NCBI RefSeq assembly: GCF_001898575.1
Contig: NZ_MKUD01000039.1
Coordinates: 1-54,883 of the forward strand
DNA from: Spirosoma sp. 48-14
GTDB lineage: Bacteria; Bacteroidota; Bacteroidia; Cytophagales; Spirosomataceae
Length of the DNA stretch: 54,883 bases
Direction of reading: 5' to 3'
Shown: piece by piece, positions 34,842 to 43,018 of the stretch
How the letters are laid out: each line of letters begins with the position of its first letter
Numbering within the stretch: position 1 is the first letter of the stretch
The notes under the pieces: model-generated
The model's input: only the letters and a program-made list of their open reading frames with translations
Databases searched by the model: none
What the model was told of the DNA's origin: nothing
Position numbers and translations under genes: made by a program

Positions 34842-36388
34842 TATTGAATGCGAAAACTGTTGTTTCCCAGTACTATTGGACCGGGATCGGTACGTCGGCT
34901 GGTGGTCGAATCGTTTTCCAGATTCAAAACACCCCGTGGGCAAACAGCCGAACAAATACCACAGCCCACACAGGACGAACGTACAATATCCTGGCCTCGT
35001 TGCGCGTACCAGCGCACATCGATACCCATTTCGCAGTAGGTCGAGCAGTTGCCGCACGAAATGCATTGACCGCCATTTGTCGTGATACGGAACCGGGATT
35101 TAAACCGCTGAACCAGTCCCAAATAAGCGGCCAATGGACAGCCAAATCGACACCAGACCCGGCTTCCGAAAACGGGATAGAACCCGGTGCCCAGTACCCC
35201 GGCAAAAACAGCCCCAATGGCGGACCCATAAGCCGAGCGGATGCCGTAGGAATCCAGAAACCCAAACACCGAAGGCTGTCCACTCCAGTATGTGTAGAGT
35301 ACCATTGCCGTCATCACAACGGCGAAGACGAGTACCGAATGCACGACGATCCGTTCCAGTTTCCAGACCCCCAATCGTTTGTCAGATAGTTGTCGGTAGG
35401 GATCACCCAGGGTTTCGGCCAGTCCTCCGCAGCCACATACCCACGAGCAGTACCACCGTTTGCCGAAAAAATAGGTCAGTATCGGTACGCCCAATACCCA
35501 GAGAGCCGTTCCCCAGACGAGCAGAAAGATACCAAACGTACCGGCCTTGATTTTTTCGTCGATTCGGTAATCAAAATAAAAACTATAGTCCAGTGGCCAC
35601 ATGTTTTTTAAATCCTGCGCGGGCTGATGAAAAAAAGCCAGCAGTTCGGGAACCAGAAACGCAAAGACCGTCTGGAAAAACATCACCGAAAGCGTACGGA
35701 ACTGTTGGTAACGGCTGTGTCGATATTTAATCAACATCCGCACACCCATTACCAGTATCACCAGGGTGTACAACGTACCATACACGAACCATTGGCTGGC
35801 AGGGCCACCGTTCAGCAGCTGGCTCAGCGGATCGAACAGCAGCACCCAGTTGGTCATGTACTCCGGGAAGAAATAGAGGAGGATGTAGAATCCAATCAGA
35901 AAGCCACACACGACAACGCCAATCCAGCCCCGGTTCGTAGCCGGATCATGGTAGATGTCATTGTTTTTTATACCGGGTAACGCCCGCTGTTCTGGCAAGA
36001 TGTACAGTAAGGCTCCACCCATGCACAGTAGCAAAATCAGCCAGAAGAAAAGGCCGCTATTATCCGGAAAAAAACCAGTGCTGGCGGCCTTCGTAACCGG
36101 AAAGGCGTAATCCTGGACAAGCCGATTGGTCTCGTTACGGCGTTTGAAGCCTTCATTGAGCTGGGCGATAGCAGCCCGATAATCCCCAACAAAACTGAAC
36201 GACGACGCATACACCTTGCCCTGCATGGAAGCCGTTGCCATACGGACATCCGCCAACTGTTCTTTCTGGATTGTTTCGCTCAACACCTTATCCGTCAGTA
36301 CGTATCGACTGAGGGGAAGGATAGCCACAAACAGCGCAAATCCAATCAGGAATGCGGTGAGACCAATACGTTGTCCGGTAGTTCGCAT
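34841..36388 (-). CDS. NosR/NapH-like polytopic iron-sulfur membrane protein
   Basis: The 515-residue protein has an N-terminal membrane anchor, several central membrane helices, and conserved cysteine motifs WYCSWVCGCGG and CRFGCPLA between helices. Two ferredoxin-type [4Fe-4S] motifs lie at the C-terminus (CISCGNCSTYC and CVGCGICSAVCPRG). This is the architecture of NosR/NapH/RdxA-type electron-transfer proteins, though the FMN-binding domain of NosR is not seen. It should pass electrons from the quinone pool or a flavoprotein. The adjacent FAD oxidoreductase gene ends 12 bases upstream and is the probable partner. Confidence 0.85.
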   Translation of the reverse strand: MRTTGQRIGLTAFLIGFALFVAILPLSRYVLTDKVLSETIQKEQLADVRMATASMQGKVYASSFSFVGDYRAAIAQLNEGFKRRNETNRLVQDYAFPVTKAASTGFFPDNSGLFFWLILLLCMGGALLYILPEQRALPGIKNNDIYHDPATNRGWIGVVVCGFLIGFYILLYFFPEYMTNWVLLFDPLSQLLNGGPASQWFVYGTLYTLVILVMGVRMLIKYRHSRYQQFRTLSVMFFQTVFAFLVPELLAFFHQPAQDLKNMWPLDYSFYFDYRIDEKIKAGTFGIFLLVWGTALWVLGVPILTYFFGKRWYCSWVCGCGGLAETLGDPYRQLSDKRLGVWKLERIVVHSVLVFAVVMTAMVLYTYWSGQPSVFGFLDSYGIRSAYGSAIGAVFAGVLGTGFYPVFGSRVWCRFGCPLAAYLGLVQRFKSRFRITTNGGQCISCGNCSTYCEMGIDVRWYAQRGQDIVRSSCVGCGICSAVCPRGVLNLENDSTTSRRTDPGPIVLGNNSFRIQ

Positions 36389-36400
36389 AATGATAACGGA

Positions 36401-37789
36401 TTAGTGCGTTGCTGAAAATAACCGATGAAACCAACCTTTCCGGCGGTCCGGCGATCCGGCGGGTGCGTGCCCGGTCAGCTGGTCGGTAAAGGATTCCGAA
36501 AATTCCGGGTTGAAATCGGCCTGCCGTAACTGACTCACTACGGTCGCAAATGGTGTCCGATCCTGAATCCAACGGTCGCAGACAGCCTGACGTAAGCGAA
36601 TTCCCAACGCATGGATGCCGACAACGGATTGATCCGTTTTTCGGTAGTTGATTCGTAGGCACTGTTCGCCAGACGGGTGCTCCCAGTAATACGTTTGTTC
36701 GTCGTCGGTAAGCTGGGCGTTCAGGGTGCCATAGGTCTGGTATTCAATATCGAAGAACTTGGCCGAGTTGAAAAAGGCACCTGGTCGGTAGGCCGTCCGG
36801 GAACCGCAGAGCGTTCGGGCCAGAGTTTCGCCGTGCATCCGGCCCGTATACCAGATTTGTTCGATGGGTTTGCGCAGGGCTCCGTCGGTACCCAATATAG
36901 GTTGCCGAAACTCGTTGCAATCGCCGATGGCGTACACGTCGGCTACGTTGGTTTCAAAATATTCGTTGACCAGAACCCCTTTCCCGAGTTCAACGCCCGA
37001 ATTTTTCAGGAATGCTACGTTGGGCGTAACACCGATTCCCAATCCCACGAACTGGCAGGGAATCTCTTCGCCTGTCTTCGTCACAACCGCCCTCACCCGG
37101 CCCGTCGGATCTGCCGAACGTGGCCCGGCCTGGCGTGGCCCGGTCTGGCGCGACCCGGCCAGAATTTCCTTGAGTTCGGTTTCAAGCCGCAGATCGACAC
37201 CGTGCCGGAGCAAATGACGACCAACCAGTTTACCTTCTTCGGCGGGTAGCGTGGAACTCCAGTAGTGCGGATCGCGGACAAGCATCGTTACGTCAATGTG
37301 TCGGGAACGAAGCATTTCGGCCAGCTCAACACCAATAAGCCCCCCGCCAACCACAACGGCCCGTTCGATGTTTTTGGTGAATTGCTCCATCCGTTCCAAA
37401 TCGGGCAGCCCATACAAACCCTGCACACCAGATGCGCTCAGACCGGGCCAGTCGACCGTAGTAGATACCGAGCCAGTAGCCAGCACCAGTGCGTCGTAGT
37501 CGAGCCATTGCCCATCGGCCAGCCTGATTCGCTTCGCCGACGTATCGACCTGTTCGACATAGCCACGTAGCAGATCGATGCGATTTTTGGCCCAGAACCC
37601 GTCTTCATAGGGCTTGGTATGCGCATAGGTCATGTGCCCCATATAGATGTACATGAGCGCAGTACGCGAGTAAAAATGATCAGACTCAGCCGAAATGACC
37701 GTGATACGTACCGTTGAATCCTGCTGCCGAACATGCCGGGCGGTTGTGATACCGGCAATACCGTTTCCGATAATGATCAGGTGCTTCAT
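36401..37789 (-). CDS. FAD-dependent NAD(P)H oxidoreductase
   Basis: The 462-residue flavoprotein of the pyridine-nucleotide-disulfide-oxidoreductase type has an FAD-binding IIGNGIAGITTARHV at the N-terminus. The NAD-binding VVVGGGLIGVELAEML lies near residue 145 and the second FAD motif VYAIGDCNEF near 295. A redox-active CxxC is not seen, so it resembles ferredoxin/rubredoxin or nitrite-type reductases more than thioredoxin reductases. A low-complexity insert from three 15-bp repeats (37119-37163) lies after the NAD domain. It sits between the DUF547 and NosR-like genes in one operon. Confidence 0.85.
   Translation of the reverse strand: MKHLIIIGNGIAGITTARHVRQQDSTVRITVISAESDHFYSRTALMYIYMGHMTYAHTKPYEDGFWAKNRIDLLRGYVEQVDTSAKRIRLADGQWLDYDALVLATGSVSTTVDWPGLSASGVQGLYGLPDLERMEQFTKNIERAVVVGGGLIGVELAEMLRSRHIDVTMLVRDPHYWSSTLPAEEGKLVGRHLLRHGVDLRLETELKEILAGSRQTGPRQAGPRSADPTGRVRAVVTKTGEEIPCQFVGLGIGVTPNVAFLKNSGVELGKGVLVNEYFETNVADVYAIGDCNEFRQPILGTDGALRKPIEQIWYTGRMHGETLARTLCGSRTAYRPGAFFNSAKFFDIEYQTYGTLNAQLTDDEQTYYWEHPSGEQCLRINYRKTDQSVVGIHALGIRLRQAVCDRWIQDRTPFATVVSQLRQADFNPEFSESFTDQLTGHAPAGSPDRRKGWFHRLFSATH
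37119..37163. repeat. Three 15-bp tandem repeats inside the FAD oxidoreductase gene
   Basis: Units 37119-37133, 37134-37148 and 37149-37163 share the pattern CGTGGCCCGGyCTGG, the third more diverged. They encode a repeated TGPRQAGPR-type loop in the protein and keep the frame. Confidence 0.7.
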
Positions 37790-37810
37790 GACTGCCCGTT
37801 TCTGGTGGGA

Positions 37811-38572
37811 TTACTGCTCGTTGAGATTCCAGTTGTAGTCCAGAAACTCGATATCGGTCTTGTCTGAAATTTTCGTGTTGGAATATTTATTGACCCACTT
37901 CACCACCGACTGCCCATTTTTGGTCCAGTCGCCCTTGTACCAGTTGAAGTAATTCGACAGTTGGGCTTCGTCTTTGCTGATTTTATTCTTGGACGGATTA
38001 TTCAGAAAATCGCGCCCCTGATCGTCCATCTGCGCATCTAGTTTATCCGCCATATAAGCCTCATTCCGAAGTCGGGGGCATGAAATGGATGCACAAACCA
38101 AGGTAAAGTGGATACGGGGGTCGTTAAATTTTTTACGCAGGATGCCGTGTTCAATGTTGTCGAGGCTCATTTTATCGCCACCAATTGTAAAGAACTTGGC
38201 TGCCCAGGGGGTTGTCACAAAGGGAATCTTGATTTTTGAGCCAATATCCTTGATACTTTTTACGGGATAATGATCGAGAATGAGCCGAATGGTGTACGCG
38301 TTGTAGGCGTTTATCCAGTAGGCCATTTGCTCATTTTTGCTCCATGAAGCAGCCGGTGGATTTTTGCTGAGCATTGCCAGGTACTCATTGAATACTTTTT
38401 CCTCCGACTTGAAGCCTTTATAATTGACCAGACCTTTTTCATTGACGTATTTTTTCAGCAGTCGATCATAGGCACTGTGATCAACAGGCGCTACCGCTGG
38501 CTCTGTGAAAGCTGTGGTGAGTAAGCATAGCAAACCAAACAGGACGAATATATACGTAGGGTGCGTTTTCAT
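37811..38572 (-). CDS. DUF547 domain protein, exported
   Basis: The 253-residue protein has a signal peptide (YIFVLFGLLCLLTTAFTEP) and a DUF547 domain: KNEQMAYWINAYNAYTIRLI near residue 100, HGILRKKFNDPRIHFTLVC near 155, then ASISCPRLRNEAY. DUF547 proteins have a papain-like (transglutaminase-like) fold, and the C-x-S-C-P and histidine motifs are present. The substrate is unknown. It is the first gene of the operon with the two redox proteins, divergent from the outer-membrane barrel gene. The association with arsenosugar-type clusters is my inference from context. Confidence 0.82.
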   Translation of the reverse strand: MKTHPTYIFVLFGLLCLLTTAFTEPAVAPVDHSAYDRLLKKYVNEKGLVNYKGFKSEEKVFNEYLAMLSKNPPAASWSKNEQMAYWINAYNAYTIRLILDHYPVKSIKDIGSKIKIPFVTTPWAAKFFTIGGDKMSLDNIEHGILRKKFNDPRIHFTLVCASISCPRLRNEAYMADKLDAQMDDQGRDFLNNPSKNKISKDEAQLSNYFNWYKGDWTKNGQSVVKWVNKYSNTKISDKTDIEFLDYNWNLNEQ

Positions 38573-38695
38573 GATGAGATTTAAATTTTCTACAATCAGA
38601 TATACGCCCCAATCTATCGAATGGTTTTAACAATCCTAAATTCAAACCCTGCGAGGCAACTTTTCGTATGATAGGATAAGCAATCCAAAATCATA

Positions 38696-39802
38696 ATGCT
38701 CCTTTCGTCGTTGGTAACTGCCCTACTCATTTCTACCCTGCCCGACAGTGTTCCTAAAGCGTTCAGTATCTTACCGCTTCCCCTCATTTATTACACGCCC
38801 GAAACCCGGCTGGCGTATGGGGTAGCGGCTACGACTACGTTCCGTTTTAGGCGCGATATGGATTTTTTGCGGGCAGATTCATCGGCACAAGCCAGAGCCG
38901 CCGTTCGTCCGTCGCAGATCACGCTGGGTTTTGCCTACACCCAGAACAAGCAAATCCTGTTTTACCTGCCTTTCCAGATTTTCTACGATCGGGACAAGTA
39001 CTACATCAATGGCGAAGCTGGATATTATCGCTACAATTATTATTTCTATGGCGTCGGCCAGCCGGAAGTTGCGCGCGAGTTGTACGGTGTCAATTTTCCG
39101 CGTATACGTATCAATGCCTTCCGGCGGGTTGCTCCAGCAATAAGCCGAGGAAAGCTGTATGCGGGTATTCGGTATCAGTACGAAGATTATCAGGTAACCA
39201 GCGTCGAGCCGGGGGGATTGCTCGCTTCGGGTAGCGTACCCGGTGGATTGGGAAGTCGACTGTCGGGGGCTGGACTCGGCTTGTTTTACGACTCGCGCAA
39301 TGTCATTTTCTTTCCATCCAAAGGCGTTGTAGCCGACATTGCGTATCTAACTCATAATCAGGCGCTGGGCGGCAATGTCCACTTCGGGCGATACACGGCT
39401 GACGTATCATCCTATCATTCGTTGAGTAGCAAAGCAATCTTAGCGGTCAATTATTTCGTAAGTTTTACAACGGGCGAGGCTCCTTTCAATGCGTTATCGT
39501 TGCTGGGCGGCACCAAACGAATGCGAGGCTATTACGAAGGTCGATACCGTGACCAAAACGTAGCACTCATTCAGAGTGAAGTCCGGTTCGATCTGTACAA
39601 ACGGCTGGGCGGAGTCGTTTTCGGGGCCGCTGGGATTCTGGGCGATGCGCAATCAGTACTACGGTTGAATGAGCCTAAATTAGCTTATGGAGCCGGCTTA
39701 CGATTTACCATGAACCGTCGTGACCATCTTAACATCCGACTGGATTACGGGCTGGGACGACAATCGAACGGTTTCTATCTGACCATTGGAGAGGCTTTTT
39801 AG
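38696..39802 (+). CDS. Omp85 (BamA/TamA)-type outer-membrane barrel without POTRA domains
   Basis: The 368-residue protein looks like a barrel-only Omp85 member. It has a weak export signal, alternating beta strands throughout, the family motif GGTKRMRGYYEGRYRDQN near residue 265, and a C-terminal strand ending in aromatic F (FYLTIGEAF). POTRA domains are absent, which is unlike assembly factors. It may act as a pore or lipid/protein exporter for the product of the neighbouring cluster, but that is inference. It starts the plus-strand series, 77 bases before the TIGR04283 gene. Confidence 0.75.
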   Translation: MLLSSLVTALLISTLPDSVPKAFSILPLPLIYYTPETRLAYGVAATTTFRFRRDMDFLRADSSAQARAAVRPSQITLGFAYTQNKQILFYLPFQIFYDRDKYYINGEAGYYRYNYYFYGVGQPEVARELYGVNFPRIRINAFRRVAPAISRGKLYAGIRYQYEDYQVTSVEPGGLLASGSVPGGLGSRLSGAGLGLFYDSRNVIFFPSKGVVADIAYLTHNQALGGNVHFGRYTADVSSYHSLSSKAILAVNYFVSFTTGEAPFNALSLLGGTKRMRGYYEGRYRDQNVALIQSEVRFDLYKRLGGVVFGAAGILGDAQSVLRLNEPKLAYGAGLRFTMNRRDHLNIRLDYGLGRQSNGFYLTIGEAF

Positions 39803-39878
39803 ACGAAAAAGTGCTTTCTGCTCAGGGGGTTTGTCAGGGGCTGATAAATAACCTATTTTGCTCACTTATCAATTACTA

Positions 39879-40571
39879 ATGACGTTTAGTATTATCATTC
39901 CTACTTATAACGAAGCCCAGGCAATTGGCCGGTTAGTCCAGACATTGCTGACCCTTGGTGGTGCTTCTTTACGGGAGGTCCTGGTGATTGATGCGGGAAG
40001 CCCCGATGGCACGGCTGAGGTGGCCCGGCAGGCAGGTGCTACGGTCAGACAATCGCCAAAGCCGGGTCGGGCTGCTCAGATGAATTTCGGCGCTACGTTG
40101 GCCAAAGGCGATGTTCTGTATTTCGTCCATGCCGACGTCGGTATCAACCCTGATTTCATTGCAGATATTGAGCAGGCCGTTAAAGCAGGTTATGAAGCGG
40201 GTTGCTATCGGTTTCGGTTCAATTCAGACAAAATCATGCTTCGCTTCAACAGTTACGGAACCCGTTTTCCGGGCATCATGAGTCGCGGGGGAGACCAGAC
40301 TTTATTCATAACCCGTGCGCTGTTTGATCGATTGGGTGGTTTCGATGAGTACTACACCATTATGGAGGATTTTGATATCATTATCCGGATTCGGAAGGTG
40401 GCCCGGTTTTGTATCATACCGAAAGACGTACTGGTATCGGCCCGAAAATACGACACCAATAGCTGGTTCCGGGTACAGATAGCGAACCTGACCGCCTTTT
40501 CGCTGTTTTTCATGAACGTATCACCCGGCCGGATTGCCCGTACGTACAAAGCCATGCTGAACTACCGTTGA
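39879..40571 (+). CDS. TIGR04283-type arsenosugar-cluster glycosyltransferase
   Basis: The 230-residue GT2-fold enzyme has the N-terminal SIIIPTYNEAQAIGRLV, VIDAGSPDGTAEVA and the acceptor/metal motif VHADVGINPDF. The RGGDQTLFITRALFDRLGGF segment is typical of TIGR04283, a family that co-occurs with ArsS. The usual chemistry is transfer of a sugar from a nucleotide donor. I start at ATG 39879 instead of a TTG seven codons upstream. The stop overlaps the next gene's ATG by one base. Confidence 0.85.
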   Translation: MTFSIIIPTYNEAQAIGRLVQTLLTLGGASLREVLVIDAGSPDGTAEVARQAGATVRQSPKPGRAAQMNFGATLAKGDVLYFVHADVGINPDFIADIEQAVKAGYEAGCYRFRFNSDKIMLRFNSYGTRFPGIMSRGGDQTLFITRALFDRLGGFDEYYTIMEDFDIIIRIRKVARFCIIPKDVLVSARKYDTNSWFRVQIANLTAFSLFFMNVSPGRIARTYKAMLNYR

Positions 40572-41581
40572 TGGAAACAACCGTACTGTTAACCGGAGCC
40601 AGTGGCTTTTTGGGGGCGCACCTGACCCGCGAATTGCTGGCGCGTCGATACCGGGTAAGGGTATTGGTGCGAAATAAACAGCCGTCTCCCACGCTGGACG
40701 GGCTGCCCGTTGAACTGTACGAAGGCGACGTTTTAGATAAACAGTCCCTAAAAAAAGCCGTTGTAGGTTGTGATGCCATTATTCACGCAGCGGCTCTGGC
40801 TCAGGTAAACCCGGCTCGTAATCCGGCCGTCTGGGCAGTGAATCTGACCGGGACAGAAAACCTGATTGACGCAGCACGGCTGGCCAGCGTTCAACGATTT
40901 GTTTACGTTGGAACAGCCAATGTGTTTGGGTTTGGAACGAAGCAACAGCCTGGAAATGAAACCTATCCATTTGCAGGAAAGCAATATGGCTCTGATTATA
41001 TCGACAGTAAACGGGCAGCTACCAACCGCGTTCAGGAAGCTGTAGAACAGGAAAGCCTGCCCGCTATTCTGGTTCATCCAACGTTTATGCTGGGTGCATT
41101 CGATGCGAAACCGACATCCGGGCGGATGCTGCTGGAACTCTACCAGGGTCGTGTGATAGGCTATCCGGCTGGGGGGAAAAATTACGTGCATGTGCGGGAC
41201 GTAGCGGTTGCAACGGTCAACGCGCTGACCAAAGGGCGATTCGGTGAATCGTATATTCTGGGGAACGCCAATCTGAGTTATCAGGAAGCGTTTCGACTGA
41301 TGGCATCACGGATGGACGTATCTCCACCGCGCTGGCCGATTCCACCCGGTCTGGCAACGCTGTATGGATTTGGTTGTGATGCCCTAACCAGGCTGACTCA
41401 CCGTCCGGGACAGCTAAATTCATCGATGATTGCGGTGGCTAATGATGGACATTATTTCAGTTCGCAGAAAGCCATTTCCGAGCTGGGACTTCCTCAAACA
41501 CCAATTGAAGAGGCCATAGACGAAGCCTTTACCTGGTTTAAACGACATAACTATCTTACGCAACGTGCTGGAACTAACTAA
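40571..41581 (+). CDS. NAD-dependent epimerase/dehydratase (extended SDR)
   Basis: The 336-residue extended SDR has TGASGFLGAHLTRELLAR at the N-terminus, DAIIHAAALA near residue 70, and an active-site Y-x3-K equivalent (DYIDSKRAA). It probably modifies a nucleotide sugar or the sugar moiety of the pathway intermediate, but the reaction is not predictable. ATG 40571 overlaps the preceding TGA by one base, and its end overlaps the next gene by 17 bases, so the three genes are translationally linked. Confidence 0.82.
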   Translation: METTVLLTGASGFLGAHLTRELLARRYRVRVLVRNKQPSPTLDGLPVELYEGDVLDKQSLKKAVVGCDAIIHAAALAQVNPARNPAVWAVNLTGTENLIDAARLASVQRFVYVGTANVFGFGTKQQPGNETYPFAGKQYGSDYIDSKRAATNRVQEAVEQESLPAILVHPTFMLGAFDAKPTSGRMLLELYQGRVIGYPAGGKNYVHVRDVAVATVNALTKGRFGESYILGNANLSYQEAFRLMASRMDVSPPRWPIPPGLATLYGFGCDALTRLTHRPGQLNSSMIAVANDGHYFSSQKAISELGLPQTPIEEAIDEAFTWFKRHNYLTQRAGTN

Positions 41582-42494
41582 GCAAATCGCCCCATCGGAA
41601 CCTGTTGACGAACGAACGTCGGCTTCAGCTGCTGCCGTTTCTGACGTTACGGGTAAACGAAACCATAGAACCACAACCATTTCGGGGCCGTTTGCCGGAA
41701 AAGTAGCCATTGTTACCGGTTCTGAGTCGGGCATTGGTAAAGCTACAGCACGGGCCCTGTGTATGGCTGGGGCTAAGGTGATTTTAAATGGACGCACACC
41801 CGAGCGATTGGCACAAACCGAGGATGAACTGCTTGGCGAGGGTCTGGACGTAGTGAGTTGCCTGGCCGACGTAACCTGCCTTGAGGACTGCGAACGACTG
41901 ATTGGAACGGCTATCGATACGTTTGGGCAGTTGGACGTTCTGATCACAAACGCCAGTATTTCGATGCGCGCTTACTTTGCCGACATGACGCCTGACGTAT
42001 TCCGGCAGGTGCTCGACAGCAACGTGTATGGAACGGTTTATCCGTTGAAAGTGGCGTTACCCCATCTGATCAAAACCAAAGGTGTCGTTACGTTCATTTC
42101 ATCCATATCGGCGCTGAATGGTATGCCCAGCGGCTCGGCTTACTGCGCGGGGAAAGCCGCCGTGGCGAATCTGGCCCACACGCTACGGCTGGAACTGGCT
42201 CACACAGGCATTCAGATTGGCGTAGTACACATTGGCTTCACGCAGAATGACCTTGATAAACGGGTACTCAATGCAACGGGCCAACCGGTACCCATCGCTC
42301 ACCGGCCTCCTCGCTGGCAGAAAAGTCAGTCGGAAGTGGCCCGCATCATTCTCAATCATGTTCGGAGACGTCGCCAGCGAACGGTAATTTCGGCACTAGG
42401 CATACTGATTGTGCTGGTACATACGCATCTGCCCCGGTTAGGCGACTGGATTGTGCTTACCACGATTCGTAGACTCCGGCATTTTTATGAGTAA
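41565..42494 (+). CDS. Classical SDR oxidoreductase
   Basis: The 309-residue protein has a 44-residue N-terminal extension, then VAIVTGSESGIGKATARAL, the NAS motif in ITNASIS, and catalytic S (SSIS) with Y-x3-K (AYCAGKAA). The C-terminus carries a hydrophobic segment (VISALGILIVLVHTHL) that may anchor it to the membrane. The start is a GTG at 41565. No ATG exists before the Rossmann motif, so the GTG is the best choice. It overlaps the epimerase gene by 17 bases. Confidence 0.82.
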   Translation: MLELTKQIAPSEPVDERTSASAAAVSDVTGKRNHRTTTISGPFAGKVAIVTGSESGIGKATARALCMAGAKVILNGRTPERLAQTEDELLGEGLDVVSCLADVTCLEDCERLIGTAIDTFGQLDVLITNASISMRAYFADMTPDVFRQVLDSNVYGTVYPLKVALPHLIKTKGVVTFISSISALNGMPSGSAYCAGKAAVANLAHTLRLELAHTGIQIGVVHIGFTQNDLDKRVLNATGQPVPIAHRPPRWQKSQSEVARIILNHVRRRRQRTVISALGILIVLVHTHLPRLGDWIVLTTIRRLRHFYE

Positions 42495-42560
42495 AATCTA
42501 TTTTCAGCTAGTTCTCGTATTCTCATTAACTTAATTCAACCGGTGCGCCGGTCCGACTTT

Positions 42561-42893
42561 ATGCAGACGTATTATAATCCTGAAGACCTCAAAAAATTTG
42601 GCAAGATTGGTGAGTTTCAGAAAGAACTGGCCGACAAGTTTTTTTCTTACTACGGTTCTGTTTTTGCGGAAGGTGCGTTGACCGCCCGTGAGAAATCACT
42701 AATTGCGCTGGCGGTTGCTCATGCGGTACAATGTGCGTACTGTATTGATGCATACACATCTGATACGCTCGAAAAAGGCTGTTCGGAAGCCGAAATGATG
42801 GAAGCCGTACACGTAGCAGCCGCCATTCGCGGTGGGGCTTCGCTGGTACACGGCGTGCAAATGATGAACAAAGCCAAAGAATTATCGATGTAA
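42561..42893 (+). CDS. Arsenosugar-associated AhpD-like protein (TIGR04169 type)
   Basis: The 110-residue carboxymuconolactone-decarboxylase/AhpD-fold protein has the redox motif CAYC (C58 and C61), followed by a helix with VHVAAAIRGGASLVHGV. AhpD-like proteins use this CxxC for peroxidase or disulfide chemistry. The family that accompanies ArsS includes forms with selenocysteine at this site, from memory; here both are cysteine. I start at ATG 42561, not at the GTG six codons upstream. The gene lies directly before arsS. Confidence 0.83.
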   Translation: MQTYYNPEDLKKFGKIGEFQKELADKFFSYYGSVFAEGALTAREKSLIALAVAHAVQCAYCIDAYTSDTLEKGCSEAEMMEAVHVAAAIRGGASLVHGVQMMNKAKELSM

Positions 42894-42898
42894 ATCAA

Positions 42899-43010
42899 CG
42901 AGTGAAAGAGCGAATGACCGAGCCGCCGAAGCGGTGAAAGAGCGAAACCCGTCCGGCAAAAATCTTCCGGCAGGTACTATCACTCTTTCGCTCTTTCACT
43001 CTTTCGCTCA
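42899..43010. repeat. Inverted repeat region between the AhpD-like gene and arsS
   Basis: GTGAAAGAGCGAA appears at 42902 and 42934, and the complement CTCTTTCGCTCTTTCAC occurs on the other side (42983-43010). The leader of arsS can therefore fold into a long stem. The left part also carries copy 2 of the CCGCCGAAGCGG motif (42916-42937). Confidence 0.6.
42916..42937 (+). repeat. Dispersed intergenic motif, copy 2
   Basis: This is a copy of the CCGC-CGAA-GCGG stem-loop core within the inverted repeat before arsS. Confidence 0.5.
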
Positions 43011-43018
43011 TCAATCCT

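Noticed and set aside
34844..35550. Long plus-strand open frames opposite the NosR-like gene
   Set aside because: They are shadows of a GC-rich coding sequence on the minus strand, with no recognisable domains, while the minus strand has clear ferredoxin motifs.
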